This document shows, one piece after another, positions 1 through 5,764 of a DNA stretch of 5,764 nucleotides. Below the pieces are notes generated by a model. The model ran no database searches. It worked only from the letters and a program-made list of their open reading frames with translations, and was not told where the DNA came from. Position 1 is the stretch's first letter; every line of letters starts with the position of its first letter. Location of the stretch: contig JAEXPQ010000220.1 of NCBI GenBank assembly GCA_023446735.1, positions 1 to 5,764 on the forward strand, given 5' to 3'. The stretch is from Verrucomicrobiota bacterium. GTDB lineage: Bacteria; Verrucomicrobiota; Verrucomicrobiia; Opitutales; Opitutaceae. The translations under genes were made by a program, and so were the position numbers.

Positions 1-183
1 CCGCCAAGGGGGTGTTCGGCACTACAAGCCCCCGGCGCAAAACCCACCTATGAAGCCCCCGGCCCGCCCAACCCGCTTCCCTCGGTAACTTTCTTCTGCC
101 GCTCTTCAAACTGACGAACTTGGGCTACGCGTCACGGATCACCCGATCCGGTCACTGCAGCGCTGCGCTGGCGGCAGTGGCCC
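1..183. other. Unassigned region downstream of the receptor gene
   Basis: I see no supportable gene here. All three plus-strand frames entering from the window edge close quickly, at a TGA at 51-53, a TAA at 86-88 and a TGA at 112-114. Any of them could be the tail of a gene lying mostly outside the window, but none gives a recognisable C-terminus. The 11-mer AAGCCCCCGGC occurs twice, at 26-36 and 53-63. The stretch 135-182 holds inverted repeats listed separately. Confidence 0.5.
135..182. repeat. Two adjacent inverted repeats (hairpin-forming)
   Basis: The first is a perfect 6-bp inverted repeat, CGGATC (135-140) and GATCCG (145-150), with a 4-nt loop ACCC. The second pairs GTCACTGC (151-158) with GCAGTGGC (174-181), with one G-T wobble. 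It encloses part of a perfect 10-bp palindrome, GCAGCGCTGC (157-166). Neither is followed by a T-tract on either strand, so they do not look like simple terminators. They sit immediately beyond the receptor's terminator as read by minus-strand transcription. They could form RNA structure or be a REP-like intergenic element, or they may be chance in GC-rich DNA. Confidence 0.5.
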
Positions 184-223
184 AAAAACGCAGAAGGCCC
201 CCTCCTTGCGGGAGGGGGCCTTC
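184..223 (-). terminator. Intrinsic terminator of the TonB-dependent receptor gene
   Basis: A perfect 13-bp inverted repeat, GAAGGCCCCCTCC (193-205) and GGAGGGGGCCTTC (211-223), has a 5-nt loop. Read on the minus strand, the GC-rich stem is followed four bases later by a run of five T (complement of 184-188). The stem begins 41 bases after the receptor's stop codon, which is normal spacing. On the plus strand no T-run follows the stem, so it should act mainly in the minus direction. Confidence 0.9.
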
Positions 224-264
224 GAAGCAGTACCAAACAGACTAGCTAGCGTTCTGAAACCCGA

Positions 265-3200
265 TCAGAAGTCGAACGTGGTGGTCAGCTTGAACAGACG
301 GGAGTCGATGATGCGGTAGGCGTAGGGCGAACCGTCGTAGTTGACCGCCGTGACGCGCAGGCTGCCGCTCTCGAACACGTTGTCCACGTTGAGCTGGATC
401 TTCATGTTCACCTTGTCCGCAAAGATCTTGCGGGAATACGAGATCCAGAGGTCGGTGTACCAGTTGGCGCTGTCATAGACCGGTTTGGTGGTGTCGGAGA
501 CGTCAAGGAGGGTGCCGTTGGCGCCCGAAGCCTTGCCGAGGTAACCGATGACCGCCTTGTCCTCCCAGCGCTGGCCGCCACCAACCGAGAAGCCCTTCAT
601 GCGACCCGTCTGGAAGACGTAGTTGGTCATGTACGACCAACGATAGCGGCGCTGGCCCGGAGCCGCCTGGCCGTTGAGGTCACGCGCCACCAACACCTGC
701 GGGGTCACCACACCGTTGTAGTACAACTGGGCGTTGTAGTAGCCGTCGGGCTGGTCGAGCCGGATATTCGTGTCGTAGCCGTAGCTGGTCCAGAAGTTCG
801 TCAAGTCGACCGCGCGCCCACCCTCAGTCGTGTACGTGGCGAGGTGCTGGTATTGCGGCAGCAGGTAGTCGGACGCCTTGGCGGCAGACCAAACCGGGTT
901 ACGCACCGCGAACCACGCATCGAACTCCTTCAGAACGTTGGTGTAGATGGTGGTCTGCTTGCCGGCGGTCAGACGCATCGTCCAGTTCGGGACCGGGTTA
1001 TAGTTCAGCTGCAACTCCACGCCCTTGGCTTCGGCATTGCGGGTGGCGGAAATACCACCGATGTCGTTGTAGTAGTTGTACGGCAACTGCCAGATCTTCG
1101 CCGCGGCGGCCTCGAGCGCCGCCGTCTCCGCGCCGGCCGCGGCGACGAACTCTGCGGCGGGACCGGTCGGATCCTTGCCCATGTTGATCAAGGCGATCGT
1201 GCGGGCCCAATTGCGGAACAGCGTCGTATCGACATTTCCCGTGAGGCGGGAGATCGAGGTGCCCGGATTGGTGCGCTCGTTCTCGTTGGTGCCTTCGAAC
1301 CACGTCACGCGGGCGAAGAACTTGTTGTCGAAGAGCGAGAACTGGAAGCCGTAATCCTGGCCTTCACCCTGCGGCTTCGGCAGCGGAGTTCCGAAGGCGT
1401 CGACTTGCGTCGTCGCGGGCGCATCGAAGTTGTTCGACTTGTTGTAGCTCACACCGAAATCGCGCAAGAACTGCCAGGCAATCGAACCTCCCTTGGCGTT
1501 GCGCTCGATCGAGGTCCAGTTCTTGAACGGCTTGAAGACGCCACCCAGCGTTCGGGTCGTCCCGGAGAGTTCGTCCCAATACTGCCAACGGTCGTTGATC
1601 AGATCGGTCTGGAAGACTCCGTTGACCCACTTCTGCGGATTGGTCAGCGAGGCCTCGACCACCGTGCCCTTGTACCCGGAGAGGATCTGTCCGGTCGTCG
1701 TCGAACGGGTGCGGTTCGTGTCCTCGCGGACGCCGAACGTGGTGATGATGCGATCATCCCACAGGTAGTTCGTCATGCCGGCGCTGAGCGACTTGAGCTT
1801 GCGCTGGTTGCGGCCGGTGCTCGGCTCGATGTCGATGTATCGTTCGGTAACGTTGGTGGTCTGGAACGAGCTCGACGCGTAGTCGTACACGGTGATGTCG
1901 CCGGTATAGTCGCGCACATTCCACTCGCCGGCGCTTTGCGTCACGACGCCGTTGGCGTCGCTTTGGCCGGCGAGATAGAACTGACGACGATGGCCGGCGG
2001 TGCCGAAGCTCCAGCCCGTGGCGGAACCATCGGCGTTGTTGTTCGGGTTGGGCAGGTAGCGGTACTTCCCGGCCGTGGTCGCGCTATCCACGTACAACAT
2101 GCGGCGACGGATGAGGCCGGTCATGGACTCCTGGCCGGAGACCATTCCGAGCAGCTGATGCCGGCCGAACCACTTTGTCCAATTGTCGTTCTTCGTGAAG
2201 TCCGGAGTATACGCCAGCATCACGCGGTAGTGGTCGTGATCCTGCTTGCTGATGGTGTAGTCGGGATCCTGGTCCTCGACATAGACCTTTCCGGCCATCG
2301 GGTTCGCCTGGCCGTTGGGCAGATACTTGTTCGTGTCGACGAAGAGCGTCGCCACGTTGAGCTGTGCCACGGTGAACTGGGACTCCGAGCGGAAGTTCTG
2401 CCGGAACCAGCCGGCATTGAGGTAGAGGTTGTCGAGAATCTTCTGCTCCAGCTCGATGTTGTACGTCATCTGCTTGTCGGAGCCGAAATTCATCTGGTTG
2501 ATGTTCACATCGGACCAGTCGTAGATCGCCTTGTCGGTAACCGCCGAGTACTTGTACTGGTTGGTCGCGATCGTGGCGGGCACGCCGAAGCCGCCGAGCG
2601 ACGTGAAGCCGCGATTGTACATGTCGGCCCAGGTCGGATTCGCCCAGATCTGCGAGGCCGTCGGATAGGTCGGGGCATTCGCGGCGGGATTCGCCGCCGT
2701 GCCCCACGTGGTGCGGTAGCTCTGCTCCAGCAACGGCTGGAACCAGTTCAGCAACTCGCCGTCGACGATCTGCTGCACCGAGCGGCTCTTGTTCACATAG
2801 AACATGCCGGGCACGTACATGGCCGACGACGTGTTGGTCATGGCCGGATCACCGAAGATCGCCACGCCGTTGTAGGTGGTGGCATTGGTCGGGCTCACGG
2901 TCTGCCCCGTGGGCGCCCCACCCCACTTCGAGGCACTGTAGCCCGGAAGCGTCATGATGAAGTCGCGCACGCTCTGGGCGTACGGGGACGAAGCATTCGG
3001 CACGTAGACGCCTTTGACCGTGCCATCGGCCAACGTCACCTTGCGGCTCACCGAATCGTACATCGGCTGGCCGGCGTTGTTCCACATCGTGACATAGTCG
3101 CGCGGGCTCAGACTGTTCGGCCGGCGGTTGTCGTTCTTGTAGGATTCCACGCTGGCGCGAATAGTCGTGCCTTCGAACGGCTTGATCGAAATGGCCCCGT

Positions 3201-4011
3201 AGTAGCGCTTGGAGTTGTCGTAGGACGGCTTGCGCTCGAAGCGCTTGTTGTCAGAGAGCGCGGCGCCATAGATGGCGAGGCGATCCTTGATCAGCGCCTT
3301 GTTGAAAGACACGGAGCCGCGGTAGGAACCGTTGCTGTCGAAACGGGCCACCGCCTGGCCGAAGTCGCGGGTGAGAACGGCCGTCGCCCAGCTCTGGTTC
3401 ACGATACCGGCCGGCGAGCCCATGCCGAAAAGCATCGAGTTCGGGCCACGGTTGATTTCCAGCGAGGACACATTGTACGCGTCCATCGGCACTTGGGAGA
3501 CCGCCGGGTAGTAGTTGATCGCGGCGGTCGGCGAACCGAGACCGCGCACGCGATTGGCCGTCGCATTGGTTTGGCCAACCGTGCCGCCGATCGCGACGCC
3601 GGAGTTCACGTCCGCGATGCCGTCGTTGCGCAACGACTGGACACCGGGAGTGTAGGTCAGCGAACCCTCGGTATTGATCTCGTAGCGGAAGATATCGTTC
3701 ACGTCCACCGAGGCGGTGTCCTCGAGGAGCTGCTTGGTGATGACCGAGATCGAGGGTCCGAGGTCGGAGATCTTGGTGTTCAGGCGGCTACCGGCGAGGG
3801 TGTTCTCGGCGTAGTAACCTTGGTCCTTCGAGGCATCGACGATGAACGGGGATAGGACGACGACTTCCTCCTCGCCCACGGTCGGAGCGGCCGGCTGGGC
3901 GGCGGCGGGTTGGGCCTCCTGGGCGAGGCCGGTCGAGGAGGCTAGCAATGCCAACAGCGATACCGAAAGGTAGCGTCTGTCCGCACGGGACGGGTTCTGA
4001 TGCAGGCTCAT
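265..4011 (-). CDS. TonB-dependent outer-membrane receptor (Verrucomicrobia-type, 1248 aa)
   Basis: This is an outer-membrane 22-strand beta-barrel transporter expected to import a ligand using energy passed from the inner-membrane TonB-ExbB-ExbD complex. From the ATG at 4011, residues 1-30 are a signal peptide: basic RADRR, hydrophobic YLSVSLLALLASS, and likely cleavage after GLA (30). An Ala/Pro/Gln-rich linker (31-46) leads to a probable TonB box within EEEVVVLSPFIV (47-58). The plug domain spans about 66-210 and shows the conserved NRVRGLG (153-159) and EINRGPNSMLFGMGSPAGIVN (185-205) elements. The rest is barrel, ending in aromatic LTTTFDF as in outer-membrane insertion signals. There is no STN or carboxypeptidase-like N-terminal domain, so it is not SusC-type. 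At 1248 residues it is long for the superfamily but in keeping with Verrucomicrobia relatives. An in-frame GTG at 4113 would add 34 Arg/Pro-rich residues ahead of the signal peptide, so I reject it. No Shine-Dalgarno is seen before the ATG. The ligand is unknown; a glycan fragment or a siderophore are both possible. Confidence 0.95.
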   Translation of the reverse strand: MSLHQNPSRADRRYLSVSLLALLASSTGLAQEAQPAAAQPAAPTVGEEEVVVLSPFIVDASKDQGYYAENTLAGSRLNTKISDLGPSISVITKQLLEDTASVDVNDIFRYEINTEGSLTYTPGVQSLRNDGIADVNSGVAIGGTVGQTNATANRVRGLGSPTAAINYYPAVSQVPMDAYNVSSLEINRGPNSMLFGMGSPAGIVNQSWATAVLTRDFGQAVARFDSNGSYRGSVSFNKALIKDRLAIYGAALSDNKRFERKPSYDNSKRYYGAISIKPFEGTTIRASVESYKNDNRRPNSLSPRDYVTMWNNAGQPMYDSVSRKVTLADGTVKGVYVPNASSPYAQSVRDFIMTLPGYSASKWGGAPTGQTVSPTNATTYNGVAIFGDPAMTNTSSAMYVPGMFYVNKSRSVQQIVDGELLNWFQPLLEQSYRTTWGTAANPAANAPTYPTASQIWANPTWADMYNRGFTSLGGFGVPATIATNQYKYSAVTDKAIYDWSDVNINQMNFGSDKQMTYNIELEQKILDNLYLNAGWFRQNFRSESQFTVAQLNVATLFVDTNKYLPNGQANPMAGKVYVEDQDPDYTISKQDHDHYRVMLAYTPDFTKNDNWTKWFGRHQLLGMVSGQESMTGLIRRRMLYVDSATTAGKYRYLPNPNNNADGSATGWSFGTAGHRRQFYLAGQSDANGVVTQSAGEWNVRDYTGDITVYDYASSSFQTTNVTERYIDIEPSTGRNQRKLKSLSAGMTNYLWDDRIITTFGVREDTNRTRSTTTGQILSGYKGTVVEASLTNPQKWVNGVFQTDLINDRWQYWDELSGTTRTLGGVFKPFKNWTSIERNAKGGSIAWQFLRDFGVSYNKSNNFDAPATTQVDAFGTPLPKPQGEGQDYGFQFSLFDNKFFARVTWFEGTNENERTNPGTSISRLTGNVDTTLFRNWARTIALINMGKDPTGPAAEFVAAAGAETAALEAAAAKIWQLPYNYYNDIGGISATRNAEAKGVELQLNYNPVPNWTMRLTAGKQTTIYTNVLKEFDAWFAVRNPVWSAAKASDYLLPQYQHLATYTTEGGRAVDLTNFWTSYGYDTNIRLDQPDGYYNAQLYYNGVVTPQVLVARDLNGQAAPGQRRYRWSYMTNYVFQTGRMKGFSVGGGQRWEDKAVIGYLGKASGANGTLLDVSDTTKPVYDSANWYTDLWISYSRKIFADKVNMKIQLNVDNVFESGSLRVTAVNYDGSPYAYRIIDSRLFKLTTTFDF

Positions 4012-4064
4012 AGTTCTGGAGTTGGGGGTTGACGTCTCTGGTCGAAAGAGCGGAGAGCAACGAC

Positions 4065-4151
4065 TCTGGGGGATGATGGACGCGCCTACCGGACGCCGGT
4101 AAGTGCGGCGCACCTAGGATCGGTGCTGGGGATCTGCAAGATGATGGACGC
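4065..4151 (-). promoter_or_regulatory. Direct-repeat pair plus dyad upstream of the receptor (possible operator)
   Basis: The 12-mer GATGATGGACGC occurs at 4072-4083 and 4140-4151, 68 bp apart. Both copies are preceded by TCTG plus three variable bases, so 16 of 19 positions match (4065-4083 and 4133-4151). Between them lies a perfect dyad, TACCGG-ACG-CCGGTA (4087-4101), and a weaker one, GCACC-N7-GGTGC (4110-4126). The block is about 55-140 bp upstream of the receptor's start codon, where promoter and operator sites would be expected. The repeats are visible; a regulatory role is inferred, and I cannot name a regulator. Confidence 0.35.
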
Positions 4152-4457
4152 AAGGAATTGGACAATGCCCGGGAGACAACCGCACCACCCCTCAGACAGT
4201 CCGCATGCGCCGACTCCGTTTTTTTGCGACCCCGCCCGGTCGCAGCAGCCTCACTCCTCGCGGCATCCCTCGGAGCAATCGCACCGCGACGGAGCCGCCT
4301 CCACGAACAAGGCGTCCGAGCCACCGCCTGGAGCAGGAAGGCTACGGGCGCGCTTGACGGTCCGAGGCGACCCCGATTGGCCGACCGCGGCGGGCCTGCG
4401 AACGTGCCCACCCCGGGCCGATCCAGCGTGCAGGTTCAGCCCTGCTTGCTGCGTTTG

Positions 4458-4499
4458 GCTCCCATGCTCCTACTCCAACTTGCTCTCCCGCCTTTGCTC
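4458..4499. repeat. Degenerate hexamer repeat, CTRCTC-like
   Basis: Read in 6-base steps from 4458, the plus strand gives GCTCCC, ATGCTC, CTACTC, CAACTT, GCTCTC, CCGCCT and TTGCTC. One unit is identical to, and two are one base from, the CT(A/G)CTC units of the array at the window end; the others match poorly. It looks like a decayed copy of that array, but pyrimidine-rich sequence could produce part of the match by chance. Confidence 0.35.
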
Positions 4500-4653
4500 C
4501 ATCGCCCTTACGCGTAGGGTCGGCTCTCGCGTCCGGACCGTCCTCGCTCGGCACGTGCCAATCTTCCTATCCCGCACCGCGCTCCCGGTCCGCCGGCAAG
4601 CTGCGACCGCACGCGCCTCGCTCGCCCGCTCCCGCTCGGACTTCAGATCTAGT

Positions 4654-4681
4654 GTTCAAAGTTCGGTGGTCAGCGTTCGCC
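4654..4681. repeat. Degenerate heptamer repeat, GTTC-type, before the esterase
   Basis: Four consecutive 7-base units are GTTCAAA, GTTCGGT, GGTCAGC and GTTCGCC. Three begin with GTTC and the fourth with GGTC in the same phase. This matches the start of the clean GTTCAG(A/G) units found just after the esterase gene. The block ends 20 bases before the esterase start codon, so it would fall in the 5' leader or promoter. It is plausibly a decayed copy of the downstream array. Confidence 0.45.
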
Positions 4682-4701
4682 CATCCACATTCCCGTCACT
4701 C

Positions 4702-5628
4702 ATGCCCGCCCCCCGCCTCCTCGCTCTCGTCATGTGCCTCTGCCTAACCTCCGCACTGCTCGCGGCGCCCGAAGCGCCATTTCCCCTCTGGTCGGAAGGA
4801 ATTCCCGGCGGCCGGCGCCCGCTCGGGGCCGAGTTGGTCGACGCCAACGGCAAGGTGACCCGCATCGAGGAACCGACCCTGCAATTCTTCCCGCCCGCCG
4901 TTGATCGCCCCAACGGTACCGCCGTCGTCATCTGCCCCGGCGGAGGGTATGTCGGGCTTTCGCGCCTCCGCGAAGGCGTGCAGTACGCGAACTGGCTGAG
5001 CACCTTGGGCGTCGCCTCCTTTGTCCTCACCAATCGCATCGGCGAGTACGGCCACCCGGCCCCGCTGCAGGACGTCCTGCGCGCGATCCGCCTGGTCCGT
5101 TCCCGCGCCACCGAATTCCGGATCGATCCGTCCCGCATCGGCGTGATGGGCAGCTCCGCCGGCGGGCATCTCGCCGCCTGCGCCGGCACGCTCTTCGCGC
5201 ATCCGCTCGGCCGCACCGAACACCCGATCGACACCGTGTCCGCCCGTCCCGACTTCATGGTTCTCCTATACCCGGTGATCACATTCGAGGATCCCTTCGC
5301 GCACGCCGGCTCACGCCTTGCGCTTCTCGGCCCCGGCCCCGCGCCGGAGCTCGTGCAACTCCTCTCCCTGGAGAACCAGGTCGGACCTACCACTCCTCCG
5401 GCCTTCATCGTCCACACCCAAGCCGACAAATCCGTTCCCGTCGAAAACAGCCTGCGCCTCTTCCGCGCCCTAACCACGGCCGGAGTCTCCGCTGAGCTCC
5501 ACGTCTTCCCCGAGGGCGGACACGGCATGGGCATGCGGGATGGCCTCGGCACCGCATCGGATTGGCCCCGCCGCGCGGAGGAGTGGCTGCGCTTCCGCGG
5601 CCTGCTGACCCCTCCGCCCTCCCGGTAA
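4702..5628 (+). CDS. Secreted alpha/beta-hydrolase, acetyl-xylan-esterase-like (308 aa)
   Basis: This is a serine esterase of the alpha/beta-hydrolase fold, most like exported carbohydrate esterases that remove acetyl or similar ester groups from plant or algal polysaccharides. Residues 1-22 form a signal peptide (PAPRLLALVMCLCLTSALLAA) with cleavage near 21/22. C12 and C14 do not sit in a lipobox, so a soluble periplasmic or secreted protein is likely. The oxyanion-hole motif is CPGGGY (78-83). The nucleophile is S152 in GSSAGGHLA (150-158), the probable acid is D242 in TQADKSVPVENS, and the base is H274 in PEGGHGMGM. These come in the normal order and complete the triad. The stretch SARPDFMVLLYPVI (180-193) is also typical of this subgroup. 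At about 290 mature residues it is a full-length single domain. The start at 4702 is the first to place the signal peptide at the N-terminus; the frame stays open back to 4123, but that part has no domain. No Shine-Dalgarno is visible. The exact substrate is not determined, and a lipase or peptidase role is less likely. Confidence 0.9.
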   Translation: MPAPRLLALVMCLCLTSALLAAPEAPFPLWSEGIPGGRRPLGAELVDANGKVTRIEEPTLQFFPPAVDRPNGTAVVICPGGGYVGLSRLREGVQYANWLSTLGVASFVLTNRIGEYGHPAPLQDVLRAIRLVRSRATEFRIDPSRIGVMGSSAGGHLAACAGTLFAHPLGRTEHPIDTVSARPDFMVLLYPVITFEDPFAHAGSRLALLGPGPAPELVQLLSLENQVGPTTPPAFIVHTQADKSVPVENSLRLFRALTTAGVSAELHVFPEGGHGMGMRDGLGTASDWPRRAEEWLRFRGLLTPPPSR

Positions 5629-5638
5629 ACCCGGGCCG

Positions 5639-5673
5639 GTTCAGAGTTCAGGGTTCAGGGTTCAGGGTTCAGA
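5639..5673. repeat. Tandem 7-bp repeat, 5 copies of GTTCAG(A/G)
   Basis: Five uninterrupted heptamers, GTTCAGA, GTTCAGG (three times) and GTTCAGA, begin 10 bases after the esterase stop codon. A diverged sixth unit, GTCCGCC, follows. Since 7 is not a multiple of 3 and the block lies after the stop, it is non-coding with respect to the esterase. The permuted unit TTCAGGG resembles eukaryotic telomere repeats in form, which I take as coincidence in a bacterial context. Confidence 0.9.
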
Positions 5674-5683
5674 GTCCGCCATC

Positions 5684-5764
5684 GTTCTCGTTCTCGTTCT
5701 CCTACTCCTACTCCTGCTCCTACTCCTGCTCCTGCTCCTACTCCTGCTCCTGCTCCTACTCCTG
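5684..5764. repeat. Tandem 6-bp repeat, GTTCTC then CT(A/G)CTC, to window end
   Basis: Three GTTCTC units (5684-5701) are followed by ten CTACTC or CTGCTC units and a partial one, with no interruption to the window edge, so the array's full length is unknown. From 5720 the units order into an 18-bp higher-level period (CTACTC, CTGCTC, CTGCTC), repeated at 5738 and starting again at 5756. The plus strand is almost all pyrimidine. All plus frames are open (Leu-only in one), and one minus frame has regular TAG stops. No gene context supports translation, so I treat it as an intergenic microsatellite. Confidence 0.9.

Larger units (their letters stand above)
4012..4701. other. Divergent intergenic region between receptor and esterase
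   Basis: These 690 bp separate two genes transcribed away from each other, so the region should contain both promoters. I could not find a convincing -35/-10 pair on either strand. Open frames cross it on both strands, including an in-frame extension of the esterase back to 4123. Their translations are Arg/Pro/Ser/Ala-rich, overlap one another and show no domain, as expected of stop-poor GC-rich DNA. The receptor-proximal part holds direct and inverted repeats (4065-4151). The esterase-proximal part is pyrimidine-rich on the plus strand and holds degenerate short tandem repeats. A tandem pair of CCGCTC (4626-4637) lies between those two repeat patches. A small RNA or small protein here cannot be excluded. 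Confidence 0.6.

Noticed and set aside
844..3855. A 1003-codon open frame on the plus strand, antisense to the receptor
   Set aside because: It is in codon register with the receptor, so stops could arise only opposite TTA, CTA or TCA codons, which high-GC genes avoid. The translation is Val/Arg/Gly/His-rich with no domain. It is a codon-bias shadow.
4012..4113. Receptor start at the upstream GTG (4113)
   Set aside because: It would put 34 Arg/Pro-rich residues before an otherwise normal signal peptide. The ATG at 4011 gives a proper N-terminus.
4219..4243. Possible terminator: GCGACC hairpin beside a run of seven T
   Set aside because: The T-run precedes the stem on the plus strand and becomes an A-run after the stem on the minus strand, so it is wrong for a terminator in either direction.
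4158..4517. A 119-residue plus-strand open frame with a hydrophobic stretch
   Set aside because: It overlaps other equally long frames, has no Shine-Dalgarno and no recognisable motif, and partly runs through the degenerate hexamer patch.
4123..4701. A 193-residue N-terminal extension of the esterase, or a separate gene
   Set aside because: The translation is low-complexity Arg/Pro/Ser-rich with no domain, and a complete signal peptide begins at 4702.
4656..5552. Minus-strand open frame of 298 codons across the esterase
   Set aside because: The esterase on the plus strand has a complete catalytic triad and signal peptide. The reverse frame is Arg/Gly/Pro-rich with no motif.
5621..5635. Possible esterase terminator, CCCGG-TAAAC-CCGGG
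   Set aside because: The stem is only 5 bp, includes the stop codon and has no following T-run.
5639..5764. CRISPR array at the window end
   Set aside because: The units are 6-7 bp with no spacers, and there are no cas genes. These are simple tandem repeats.

Overview
The window looks like part of a high-GC member of the Verrucomicrobiota, most likely an Opitutaceae-type bacterium. The main reason is the large TonB-dependent receptor. Its N-terminal pattern (Ala/Pro/Gln-rich linker, then EEEVVVLSPFIV, then SKDQGYYAENTLAGSRLNT) is the form I know from the expanded receptor families of that group. The taxon is an inference from recall; no search was run.

Layout: positions 1-183 hold no gene I can support, but carry two inverted repeats. 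A strong intrinsic terminator (184-223) follows, serving the minus-strand receptor gene (265-4011). A 690-bp divergent intergenic region (4012-4701) separates the receptor from a plus-strand gene (4702-5628) for a secreted alpha/beta-hydrolase of the carbohydrate (acetyl-xylan-type) esterase group. After its stop codon come five copies of a 7-bp repeat, GTTCAG(A/G), and then a 6-bp pyrimidine-rich repeat, CT(A/G)CTC, that runs off the window end.

How the parts may work together: the receptor is an outer-membrane, TonB-energised uptake channel, and the esterase carries an export signal. Together they would suit uptake and trimming of a decorated glycan or its oligomers. The genes are divergent, not an operon, and the substrate cannot be read from the sequence, so this pairing is only a hypothesis.

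No clearly new multi-gene system is visible. The most unusual signal is in the non-coding DNA. Degenerate copies of both short-repeat types also lie upstream of the esterase, giving the order 6-mer, 7-mer, gene, 7-mer, 6-mer. The receptor's upstream region also has a 12-bp direct repeat with a perfect dyad between its copies. Neither gene has a recognisable Shine-Dalgarno sequence.
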